Origin: Neoarius graeffei
Taxonomy: Eukaryota; Chordata; Actinopteri; Siluriformes; Ariidae
Length of the DNA stretch: 64,000 bases
Reading direction: 5' to 3'
NCBI RefSeq assembly: GCF_027579695.1
Contig: NC_083574.1
Coordinates: 57,348,059-57,412,058, forward strand
The notes beneath the pieces are model-generated. The model was not told the DNA's origin and did no database searches. It worked only from the letters and a program-made list of their open reading frames with translations. Positions 54,788 through 64,000 of the stretch are shown here, piece by piece. How positions within the stretch are numbered: position 1 is the first letter of the stretch; each line of letters begins with the position of its first letter. Both the position numbers and the translations under genes were made by a program.

Positions 54788-56192
54788 CTCGCCTGCACAT
54801 ACATCTGTAAGTGCCTGCACCCTGACAGGATACTTCGCCTAACATGAATGCAGCAGAGGAGGTGAAGCAGACTGCTCTGAACGCTCAGGGACGACTCTTG
54901 GGAGAACATCAACAGATGCTTGCAGACCTCAACACCAGGATGGCACAGCTAACAGCTGTAATATCGCAGGCCCTCCTAATGCCCCCTGAAGCTTCTCCAA
55001 GCCCTGCACCACTGCTCCCCATTCCAGAGAAATATGCCAGTGATGCCCTTACTTGCAAGGGATTTCTACTTCAGTGCTCCATATACTTCTCGACCATGCC
55101 GAACATCTCAGAGGAACGTAAGATCGCAAAGTTTCTTTCGTTTCTCACCGGTAAAACGCTACAGTGGGCTAGTGCAGTATGGAGGAAGGGAGAGGAGCAC
55201 ACGACATTTTATGAATGTTTTCTTGAACTATTCAAGCAAGTATTTGATCATGAACCTGAAGGGACTGAAGTCGGTGAGAGCTTACTCACCATCACACAAG
55301 GTTCCAGGGGAGTCGTAAAGTATGCTCTGGATTTTCGAACTCTGGCGGCTGCTAGTGGATGGAATGAACCGACTCTAAAAGCAGCGTTTCGTCAAGGTCT
55401 TCGCCCAGAGATATTAAGTGAACTGGCGTGCAGAGACGAACATCTAACCTTGGACTCCCTCATAGACCTAGCAATTTGATTGGATCATCTACTGTCCAAC
55501 CAACCCTCTCTTAGGGGAGACACCAAGCCTGTTCAGACTACCTGTACCAATATGTCAGCACCCATGGAAGTTTCTCAAACCTGTCTAAAACACTCTGAAC
55601 GAGAGAGGAGGCGATGAGAGGGTCTTTGCTTCTACTGTGGGAGTTCAGGTCATCATATCACCAAGTGTCCAACTCGTCCATTTCATGGCAGCCCTGCTGA
55701 AATTCCCCCGATCTGGTGAGTTAAAGTTTCTGATTGGACTCCCAGTCTTTCAAAGTACCTGTTTTGCTGAAACTGGCGTCCTCAACACATGTGCTGTTGG
55801 CCTTTATAGACTCAGGGGCAGAAGGGAATTTCATCGATAGCTCGATCGTCCAGAAGTTTGATCTGCTCACAACCCCTCTGCAAAGTCCACTCAGCATCAA
55901 GACCATTGATGGATGACCAATAGGGGACAGCCTGATCATCATCAGAACTGCTCCTGTTCATATTTAGGTGAGAGCACTCCACTCTGAACTCCTCGCTCTC
56001 TGTCACTTCCACCGTTAACCACGATATCATTCTCAGATATCCATGGTTGCAGCTCCATGACCCTTTAATCTCCTGGCAGAATAAGGAGATCCTCCAATGG
56101 TCATCCACATGTTTCCAGAACTGTCTCTCACATGCCCAACTCTGTCTCAGCTCTGTCACATACATCCGTAAATGCCTGCACCCTGACAAATG
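54788..56192 (+). pseudogene. Sushi-like gypsy gag-protease remnant
   Basis: The gag frame 54844-55479 (211 codons) has LTGKTLQWASAVWRKGEEHT, FKQVFDHEPEG and YALDFRTLAAASGWNEPTLK, typical of the sushi/PEG10/RTL group. Beyond a TGA the CCHC knuckle CFYCGSSGHHITKCPTRP is readable near 55625. The protease motif FIDSGAEGNFIDSSIVQKFD lies near 55805. Coding is lost after 55916. Similar ACATCYGTAARTGCCTGCAC blocks before gag (54800) and at the end (56163) may be LTR ends. Confidence 0.8.
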
Positions 56193-57567
56193 CCAAAATG
56201 TAGGAGTGTATTTTGTTATTTAATATAAATGTATTTATTATAAATTGGAACAAATAATCAGCATTTCTTTCACAATAATGCGATGTAATGGAAATTTTTA
56301 ACATTTGAACAGAATGGAACTTGCCTAAATTTAAGAACTCTGGGTTTCAAAGGATCTTTGCAGGAACTGCAGTCAATAACTGTGTCTCAGTGATTGGCTT
56401 TTTAATATTCAAACTGCATGAATGGAACTTTGGTCATGTCTCAGTGCTCATTTTAAAGATGGATGTGTTTAGCTTTCAACCTTCTGTTTTCCTCCTGTCT
56501 GGGCCTACCTTGTTTATTTTTAATCCTGGGCAGTTTTACAGTTCCTGCTGAGGAAGACATCCCAGTTGCTACCCTGTTCAGATGTCTCTAATAAGCAAGT
56601 GTATTGTCTGCATTTTGCATGAGAAAATGTTTGTCAAAATAAAAAGGTGGCAGTGAGCTGTCCGTAAAAATTGTGCCCCAAAAATGGTGCCTGGAAAACT
56701 GTGGTGAGGTTAGAGATTAGAGTTTTACATACTGGGTACATTCTTATTTGTCAGCACACTCTGTGGTTCCTTACAATTACTCTTGTTCTCATGCCTACTT
56801 CACACTGTTATGAAACACCACAGTGTGTGTGGTTATAGAGAAAAAATCCACGACAGAGTGGTGTGATGTGGCCTGATGTGAACTGGGGTTACCACCCTTA
56901 AGTGGATTATTTTCCTGTATCAGCACACCCTAAGTGTTTTTTTCCTCTTACACCACAGTGATTTGACAACAATAACAATATTTAATTTCTTAATGATTAA
57001 CACATCATGGCCTTTCAATGTAACTATAAATGGTTAAATGTTGTAAAATGTCCACAAGAAAAGTTACTTCCTGTTTTCACTTATGTCATGGCAGCTAAAA
57101 CCAGTTGTTCTCTCTCCAGCCTCTTTTTTCCCCCTCTTTCTCTCTTGAAAGTTTTGGCTTGAAATAAGACAAAAACATAGCTTGTCATGTCATTGAGAAA
57201 CCAGAAAAAGTCTGAAACCAGAAAAAGTCTGATATTACTGGCTCTTACAAAATGCTGACACTCAAGACTCCTTCCATAAATGTTAAATGTCTCTGAACAA
57301 AAAGCTTCACCATATCAACAATTATTGCATTTTGTAGATTGTCCATCATACAAGTCATTGTGAAGTTGTTATGAAAGAAACAATAGCATATAAGAATGAC
57401 TGCATTAATATAAATGTTATTTGCATTGTGACAATACATTCTGGGTTTTCTGAAATCAACACAAGCACAAAATTATACAGACAGTGGCAAAAATATACAT
57501 ACAGCACACCAATTATTTGGTTAAATGTCCCTTAGCATGTTTCACCTTGATCAGCCACCAACAAGCT
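56193..57567. other. No gene or repeat recognised
   Basis: About 1.4 kb of unassigned sequence. The ORFs at 56321 and 57245 look random. Confidence 0.5.
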
Positions 57568-58545
57568 TCTGGCAGAATTCTCATCTCATCTCATTATCTC
57601 TAGCCGCTTTATCCTGTTCTACAGGGTCGCAGGCAAGCTGGAGCCTATCCCAGCTGACTACGGGAGAAAGGCGGGGTACACCCTGGACAAGTCGCCAGGT
57701 CATCACAGGGCTGACACAGACACAGACAACCATTCACACTCACATTCACACCTACGGTCAATTTAGAGTCACCAGTTAACCTAACCTGCATGTCTTTGGA
57801 CTGTGGGGGAAACCGGAGCACCCAGAGGAAAGCCACGCGGACATGGGGAGAACATGCAAACTCCGCACAGAAAGGCCCTCGCCGGCCATAGGGCTCGCAC
57901 CCAGGACCTTCTTGCTGTGAGGCGACAGCGCTAACCACTACACCACCGTGCCGCCCTCTGGCAGAATTCTCACTGCATAAAATAATGTTAGCCTGCTTTA
58001 TCCATTCAACAACCAGCTTTTGTGTGTGTTTCAAGTCATTGTCTTGTTGGTCCCAATTATGTCCAAGTTTCAACCATCTAGCTGATGGTTTGAGGTTATG
58101 CTGAAGAAATTGATAATGATTCCATTCACTTTGTACAATGCACCAGTTCCAATCACAGCAAAACAGCCCCAGAGCCCCACCATGCTTAACAATTTGCGGT
58201 GTTCCTCTGCACCTCTGGTCATTGTGGCCAAACAACTCAATCTTTGTCTCATCTGACCATAAAACTTTCCTCCAAATGGCTTTTTCTTTGTCCATGTGGT
58301 CAGCTGCAAACAAGACAGTTTGGGTCTTCTTCCAGCAAAGTGGCTATATTTCCCAATAACTTGACTGATATACATTTTTCTGAACTGATGATCTTGGAAT
58401 CTGTAGCTGTTTAGAAATGGATCCAAGAGACCAACAGGGTCTCTTTCTCAGATCTGCCCTGAGTTCCTTGAACTTTCCTATTGTATTGTGTGTTGGTCAA
58501 TCCAAAGAAGCCCTTTTTATATGTTAAAAGATTAAAACTACCTGA
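57520..58545 (-). pseudogene. Tc1-like transposase fragment split by a SINE
   Basis: The minus strand encodes RKVLWSDETKIELFGHNDQR and QQDNDLKHTQKLVVEWIKQA NIILC, the first two catalytic regions of a Tc1 transposase. The SINE at 57584-57956 interrupts the downstream part. The N-terminus is decayed. Confidence 0.8.
57584..57956 (-). mobile_element. tRNA-derived SINE, full length, in Tc1 gene
   Basis: Perfect 16 bp TSD TCTGGCAGAATTCTCA (57568-57583, 57957-57972). Confidence 0.95.
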
Positions 58546-59468
58546 CTAATTTTGTATAGGTCTCCCTTGTGCCATCAACATAGCTCTGACATGTTGAGGC
58601 ATGGACTCAACAAGACCTCTGAAGGTGTATTTGAGCTATCTGGCACCAAGAAGTTGGCAGATTCTTTAAAGGAGATATGCAGAATCTTTATTTTTAAATA
58701 CATTTCAAAATGTGGATAGTATCTCCATCCTTGACTCTTGTATGCTTCATACAGTAAATGGGAATAAAAAAAAATATATTTTTTGAGAGTTTAAATTGAC
58801 TGCAAAGTTGACATTCGAGCTGCCCTGCTGAGCCAGCCAGCCCTGGGTGCGTGACGTCACAGCAGGAACCGGTTTTAAGGCCGAGGCCTTTAACAGCTAT
58901 AGACCAAAGTCATATAAATAAAAATTTATGGTGAAAGTAAGAAATACCATTACAGACTTGCTCAACTAAGACTGATTTGACTTCATTGATTGTGGGTTGA
59001 CTCTCATTAAAACAAGATAGGTGTTATAACTTGTGCAACATGCATGCATGCATTTTCACTGATAAAACTTAAAAGGCTAATTAAATAATCAGATGAACTG
59101 AGACAATCACATTCTGAAGCAAATTAAATAATCTTATACTGGTAACTTAAAAACACAATATAAGTTACGTACATGTATTAATCTAAAAGCAGGTAAACAA
59201 CGAGTGTTGTTTTTGTTATTTTGTATCTAAATGAGAGTCGCAGCTTACCCGTCTGTGTTCTCGCTTCTTGAAGGTCGATCTTGTGACTGATTGTTTCAAA
59301 ACAATCTGACTTTCAGTTGTTCGTTCAGTTCTACGTTCATTCGCTTCTTCCACGTAAGGGCGAGATACTGCTGCTGAGGCAAGCATATCCAGCGGAGAAA
59401 TCAGATGACTGGTCCACTCATTCTCCATTTTCTCCATACTGAGTACTCTGCCATTACTGCTCGGCTCA

Positions 59469-59579
59469 GGCAATTACTAAAACCCGGGATGGGATGTCAC
59501 CGGTTTTAGCAACAACCGCGGGGAGGTCACTGCCTGAGCAATAATATGTCACGTCTCGTCCCGGGTTTTAGCAACAACC
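59469..59579. mobile_element. 111 bp hairpin insertion with 9 bp TSD
   Basis: Flanked by CTCGGCTCA (59460-59468, 59580-59588). Absent from the related copy at 47985. It holds two CCCGGG-centred blocks (ACTAAAACCCGGGATG and GTCCCGGGTTTTAGC) that pair, and a second hairpin closed by CTCAGGCA/TGCCTGAG. Confidence 0.7.
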
Positions 59580-59905
59580 CTCGGCTCACGCTCCGGGAGA
59601 ACTGGTGCAACTGAACTTGCTTTCCTTTTCTTGTAGTTTTCTTTTCCTTTAATTGTTGGTACTGTACCCTCTTTCAATACGGGCTTATAGCCAACGCTCC
59701 TCAACAGATCAGAGGTCTCATACGAGTCTTCAGTAAAATGTGCAGAGCAGAGGAGAGACCACTTCATAGGCGCCCAATGTGCCCATGAACAACTCGCAAA
59801 ACACATCCAAATATTTGCAGTTTGAACATTCTTGGGCCATGAATGCAATGTAAATCCACCTTCTGTCGTGTTGCTGCACCCGCCAGCAACACATCTTCGT
59901 GGCAT
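59549..59905 (-). CDS. THAP zinc-finger exon of TTAA element
   Basis: MPRRCVAGGCSNTTEGGFTL opens a C2CH THAP finger: Cys-x4-Cys at the start, a W in the middle, and CSAHFTEDSYE giving the final Cys and His. The C-terminal AVPTI-type motif appears as TVPTIK. A basic linker follows (GKENYKKRK). The remaining transposase is not present in an open frame. The ORF ends in a 111 bp insertion (59469-59579). Probably the DNA-binding N-terminus of the element's transposase. Confidence 0.8.
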   Translation of the reverse strand: MPRRCVAGGCSNTTEGGFTLHSWPKNVQTANIWMCFASCSWAHWAPMKWSLLCSAHFTEDSYETSDLLRSVGYKPVLKEGTVPTIKGKENYKKRKASSVAPVLPEREPRVVAKTRDET

Positions 59906-60386
59906 GGTGATAAATTAGCTCAAAATGGAAGCTTGAAGTTGCAGTCAGCTCTGTGTTTTAGTATAGTGGAAATGGTGATAAGACCAATAGCCTTCCTGTG
60001 GTGACATCACAGATGTCAAGGTCATTCACTCAGACTGCTACCTATATGAATCATTTTAATCGTAAAAATTACTATATTAGATTTATTGTTAACGCTTAAA
60101 ACTATTTATATGCCATTCTTGAGGTCTCAAGGCATTTATAAACAAAAAGTGAGGCCATGGTTCTGTGTATCTCCTTTAAGTCTTGTAAGTTGCAGGATGG
60201 AGCCTCTATGGATTGGACTTGTTTGTCCAGCACATCACACAGCTGCTCAATCAGATTGAAATCTGGGGAATTTGGAGGCCAAGTCAACACCAAGAACACT
60301 TTGTCACATTCCTCAAATCATTCGTGAGCATTTTTTGCAGTGTGGCCAGGTGCATTATCCTGCTGAAAGAGGCCACTGCCATTAAG

Positions 60387-60706
60387 CCTAGGTCACAACC
60401 GGACGTACGATTTTTTGGCCGTGCGATTTTTGGTGTTTCCCAAATTGCTGCGGTTTTTTTGTTCGTGGAGAAAGACGCACGTTGGCCATAAGTTTGTCTT
60501 GTAACCTGAAAAAAACGTAAGCACCCGTAGAGTTTGTTTGACACGACAAAGAACCTCTGCGGCCGGTCTGCGGCTAGTCTACAGCTCGAAAATCAGCATG
60601 TCACACGCGCGCCCTCCGTGCGTTTCATGTGCGCCCTCAGTGCGTTTCTTGCGTTTTTTGCACATAGATCGGCCGTAGGAGCACGTACGGCCGGTTGTGA
60701 CCGAGA
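60387..60706. mobile_element. MITE with GGTCACAACCGG inverted ends
   Basis: Left CCTAGGTCACAACCGGACGT and reversed right end TCTCGGTCACAACCGGCCGT. Flanks CATTAAG / CATTAGG are an imperfect TSD. It interrupts the Tc1 remnant between GCC and GGGAATACTG. Confidence 0.7.
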
Positions 60707-61227
60707 CATTAGGGAATACTGTTGCCATGAAGGGGTACACTTGATCTGCAACAGTGTTTATCCACATTAAATGCCAGGACCAAAAGTATCCCAGCAGACC
60801 ATGCCCTGAGCATCACATTGTTTCTGCCAGCTTACCTTCTTCCTATAGTGCATCCTGGTACCATGTCTTCCTTGGATAAGTGATGCACACATGCCCGGCC
60901 GTCCACATGATGTAAAAGAAAACGTGCTTCATCAAACCAGGCCACTTCTTCCATTGCTCCATGGCCCAGTTATGATGCTCACGTGATTATTGTAGGCACT
61001 TTTTGTGGTGGACAGGGATTAGCATGGGCACTCTAACTGGTTTGCGGCTATGCAGGAAGCTGCGACGCATTGTGTGTTCTGACTTTTTTTCTATCATAGC
61101 CAGCATTAACTTTTTCAGCAATTTGTACAACAGTATCTCTTCTGTGGGAGTGGACCAGACAGGCTGGCCTTTACTCCCCACACGCATCAGTGAACCTTGG
61201 ATCCTTATGACCTTATCAGCAGTTCAC

Positions 61228-61490
61228 TGCAGGCATGGAGAGAACATGCAAACTCCACACAGAAAGTCACTGCCATGAGGTTCAAACCCAGAACCTAGTA
61301 AGCATACACCCATACACCTGCTGTTTTATGCAGTTATCTAATCAGCCAATCCCTTGACAGCAGCACAATGCATAAAATGACGTTGAAATGCAGATACAGC
61401 TTCATTTAATGTTCACTTCAAACATCAAAATAGGAAGAACTGTGATCTCTGTGACTTTCACTGTGGCATGGGTGTTGGTGCCAGATTTAA
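61228..61490. repeat. SINE scrap and MITE interior
   Basis: 61228-61300 is a reversed SINE head piece. 61300-61490 repeats the interior of the 34419-34755 MITE (GGCATGGGTGTTGGTGCCAG). Confidence 0.55.
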
Positions 61491-61722
61491 ACATGGATAA
61501 TGAATTGAGGGATTTAATAAAAGAGGGCAAAGCATTCCACAGTTCTACAGAATGAATAAAGTATGACTTCCTATTATAATCCTGTTTATGTTCATAAATA
61601 TAAGTTGTAGTTATTAGTGTATAACAGGGTTCAAATGAACACATAAAGCTATGAAACAACAGAGGGAACATATATGGAATGATGTGGTGAACAAAAAAAA
61701 GTGTTTCTTTTCTTCGTTTCAT
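61402..61722 (-). pseudogene. Possible LINE C-terminal fragment
   Basis: The minus-strand frame contains FIHSVELWNALPSFIKSLNS LSMFKSGTNTH, like the F.LWNSLP..I....S...FK pattern after RT in CR1/L2-type LINEs. Short and old. Confidence 0.45.
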
Positions 61723-62095
61723 TTTTTAGATTCTACAAAGTAGCCAGCGTTTGCCTTGATGACGCTTTACACACTATTGGCATTATCTTAACCAGCTTCA
61801 TGAGGGAGTCACCTGAAATGATTTTCAATTAATAGGTGTGTCTCAGCAAAAGTTAATCGGTGCATTTTTTTTTCTTTGTTCCTTAATGCATTTGACACCA
61901 TCAAACAGAAAAGAATAAATAAAAATACTTTTAAAAAAGTCCTATTCGCCAACTGTAGTGATCAATATTATCAAGAAACAACAATCCATCATTACTTTGA
62001 CACGAAGTATCTTTTAATTATTTAATTTAAATAAAGAGGAAATCATTGAATTTCAAGGTGTGTTAAAACTTTTGACTGGTACTGCACGTGCATGC
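61675..62095 (+). mobile_element. Tc1-type element remnant
   Basis: Contains AAGTAGCCAGCGTTTGCCTT and CCAGCTTCATGAGGGAGTCA, the 5' non-coding part of a common fish Tc1 element. It ends with AAAACTTTTGACTGGTACTG. The transposase gene is deleted. Confidence 0.65.
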
Positions 62096-62239
62096 ACACA
62101 CATTGTCCTCGCCTCTTCCTGAATCTCAATGTTGTCGCTTACTGATGACGTACTGATGACACAAGCGGAAATAATAATTTTCTTGTTTTTTTTTTTTTTT
62201 TAAAAACCCCAAAACTTCACGGTACTCTAAACTTCTAAA

Positions 62240-62519
62240 ATGAGTCGAATATATTACAACACAGCGTTACAAAATAAACCTGTTCATAACGAGAAATTGT
62301 CCTCTTTGTGGGAGCCATCTGTCTATCAGACGTAAGTTCTGATTTTGCAGAACAAGTTTTATAGAGGAAGCAGATTAAATGGCTTATTCTAAACAAAAAA
62401 AAATCATCCGAGTTTAAATCTGACTGATGATAATCCGTTTCAGTGGCCCCGGAGTGATTTTAGAGGGAACGTTTGTTGATGTGTCTCGCCATGCAGTTAC
62501 TGACATCAACAATAAAAAG
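62240..62519 (+). CDS. arpin: Arpin (Arp2/3 complex inhibitor), first two coding exons
   Basis: Exon 1 62240-62331 (MSRIYYNTALQNKPVHNEKL SSLWEPSVYQ) has donor GTAAGT in phase 2. Exon 2 62444-62519 (GPGVILEGTFVDVSRHAVTD INNKK) follows acceptor CCGTTTCAG and has donor GTAAGC in phase 0. The SRIY, WEPS and GVxLEGxxxDVSRH pattern matches vertebrate arpin. Arpin inhibits the Arp2/3 complex through an acidic C-terminal tail and limits lamellipodia and cell steering. The remaining exons, including that tail, lie beyond the window. The sequence before the ATG has TGACGTA motifs but no clear TATA box. Confidence 0.9.
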
Positions 62520-63000
62520 GTAAGCTCGGAGTAGACTATGCATGAATGTGTGACGTCACATCTTTGACATGTTGGACACTTAAAATGATTTAATTTTCTA
62601 AATTTATATAGCGTCTGCTAGAAAATTTAGTTTTATGGAACGTCAGACTTGTTTGTTTTTATGACTGACCCTTTTGCCGGATTCATAATTTACAGTGTGA
62701 TCATAAGTGTTTAATCATCAGTGACTGGGTCAAGCATTATAAAGCACTCTTAACCACAGCCAAAGTTCATGGAGAAAGAATACTTATGCTTCCTTTTTCT
62801 CTCTGAAATATATTTGTTTTTGACGAAGAAAATGACTCTCTTAGCCCTTTGATGCAAAACAAGGGTCAAAAGTGACCCGGCTGAGTTTTTATCTTCTATA
62901 TCTTTGCAATAAATTAATTCCATCATTCAGTATTCAAGGTATTCCTCAATTAACTTGTTTTTGATCATCATACATCCTTATTTTATTTTTTCCTTTCTTA
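62520..63000 (+). other. Arpin intron 2, start
   Basis: Nothing recognised before the SINE at 63012. GGGTCAAAAGTGACCCGG near 62863-62880 is a short inverted repeat. Confidence 0.5.
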
Positions 63001-63011
63001 CTTTTTGAATA

Positions 63012-63386
63012 GGGTGGCACGGTGGTGTAGTGGTTAGCGCTGTCGCCTCACAGCAAGAAGGTCCTGGGTTCGAGCCCTGGGGCAGGCGAGGGCCTTTCTG
63101 TGCGGAGATATCCGGCAGATATCTGTCCGTGTGGGTTTCCTCTGGGTGCTCTGGTTTCCCCCACAGTCCAAAGACATGCAGGTTAGGTTAACTGGTGACT
63201 CTAAATTGACCGTAGGTGTGAGTGTGAATGGTTGTCTGTGTCTATGTGTCAGCCCTGTGATGACCTGGCGACTTGTCCAGGGTGTACCCCGCCTTTCGCC
63301 CATAGTCAGCTGGGATAGGCTCCAGCTTGCCTGCAACCCTGTAGAAGGATAAAGCGGCTAGAGATAATGAGATGAGATGAGATGAG
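63012..63386 (+). mobile_element. tRNA-derived SINE in arpin intron
   Basis: Perfect 12 bp TSD ACTTTTTGAATA (63000-63011, 63387-63398). A small internal change (GCGGAGATATCCGGCAG) replaces the usual GCGGAGTTTGCATG segment. Confidence 0.93.
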
Positions 63387-63649
63387 ACTTTTTGAATAAA
63401 AACCCTTTTTGTATCACTACCCTTCTAATGCACAACATGGGTCAAAAACGACCTGCATTCATTTTCCAGGTTATTTCATGTATGGCTGAGCGTTTCTATG
63501 ATATACTTTTGAAATAAATTCATTTTGTCATTTACTTTTCCAAATATGCAGTAAATATCTTGTTTTTGTTTAGCACAAATCATCATTTTTATTTTTCCTT
63601 AAGTTATGAACAAGCACAGCTTTTGTAATTCTACATCAAGTTTACACAC

Positions 63650-64000
63650 GGCGGCACGGTGGTGTAGTGGTTAGCGCTGTCGCCTCACAGCAAGAAGGTC
63701 CAGGTTTGAGCCCCGTGGCCGGCGAGGGCCTTTCTGTGTGGAGTTTGCATGTTCTCCCCGTGTCCGCGTGGGTTTCTTCCGGGTGCTCCGGTTTCCCCCA
63801 CAGTCCAAAGACATGCAGGTTAGGTTAACTGGTGACTCTAAATTGACCGTAGGTGTGAATGTGAGTGTGAATGGTTGTCTGTGTCTATGTGTTAGCCCTG
63901 TGATGACCTGGCGACTTGTCCAGGGTGTACCCCGCCTTTCGCCCGTAGTCAGCTGGGATAGGCTCCAGCTTGCCTGCGACCCTGTAGAACAGGATAAAGC
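63650..64000 (+). mobile_element. tRNA-derived SINE, cut by window end
   Basis: Complete head and body; the window ends at AACAGGATAAAGC just before the tail. Confidence 0.92.

Larger units (their letters stand above)
58670..60175 (-). mobile_element. TTAA-flanked THAP-domain transposon
   Basis: TIRs AGGAGATATGCAGAA and (reversed) AGGAGATACACAGAA with perfect TTAA TSD (58666-58669, 60176-60179). The empty site is preserved in the paralogous Tc1 copy at 3864-3880. A TTAA TSD with a THAP-coding gene fits the Kolobok superfamily. Confidence 0.85.
58556..61220 (-). pseudogene. Tc1-like transposon remnant hosting two insertions
   Basis: Segments 58556-58665, 60180-60386 and 60707-61220 form one decayed element. 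The minus strand has a FDEARFLLHHVDGRA-like catalytic block (about 60890-60940) and PPNSPDFNLIEQLCDVLDKQ V near 60230-60285. The same family is at 3750-3990. Confidence 0.75.

Overview
This is a stretch of ray-finned fish (teleost) nuclear genome. The evidence is many copies of one tRNA-derived SINE (box A TGGTGTAGTGG, box B GGTTCGAGCCC), many Tc1/mariner, hAT, PIF/Harbinger-like and TTAA-flanked DNA transposons, several Ty3/gypsy-type retroelements, and spliced vertebrate genes with GT-AG introns. I cannot name the species. Most of the window is transposon-derived and nested up to four deep, and target-site duplications (TSDs) allow many insertion boundaries to be placed to the base.

Two host genes are recognisable. 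A FAM169B-like gene (plus strand) has eight coding exons between 37160 and 49413, every junction keeps phase, and its 6.2 kb fourth intron is packed with transposons. An arpin gene (Arp2/3 inhibitor) starts at 62240; only its first two coding exons lie in the window.

Layout: 1-13 kb is intergenic or intronic sequence with SINEs, MITEs, a 1.27 kb palindromic element (8356-9624) and a hAT element (12357-13090). 13.67-14.17 kb is a TA/TG satellite. 15424-20366 is a complete but broken minus-strand LTR element with integrase upstream of reverse transcriptase (Gmr1-like), a SCAN-like capsid and a tRNA-Phe primer-binding site. 20.4-29.5 kb holds SINEs, split hAT elements, a perfect 149 bp palindrome and a minus-strand LINE. 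29.6-36.4 kb holds two Tc1 transposase genes, one split by a hAT element and one by a palindrome. 37-49.4 kb is the FAM169B-like gene; its intron 4 contains three tandem TA-flanked elements (40804-43971), each carrying a first exon of a YqaJ/SWIM-associated gene family. 50.5-56.2 kb contains a chromodomain gypsy element with an inverted 3' part and an apparent self-priming site, beside a sushi-like gag remnant. 57.5-61.3 kb is two decayed Tc1 elements invaded by a SINE, a THAP-coding TTAA element and a MITE. The window ends in the arpin locus and two young SINEs.

No bacterial-type operons, CRISPR arrays or structural RNA genes were seen. The most notable items are the self-priming signature at 54221/54599, the Gmr1-like gene order, the tandem YqaJ-exon elements and the palindromic CACTG-ended elements.
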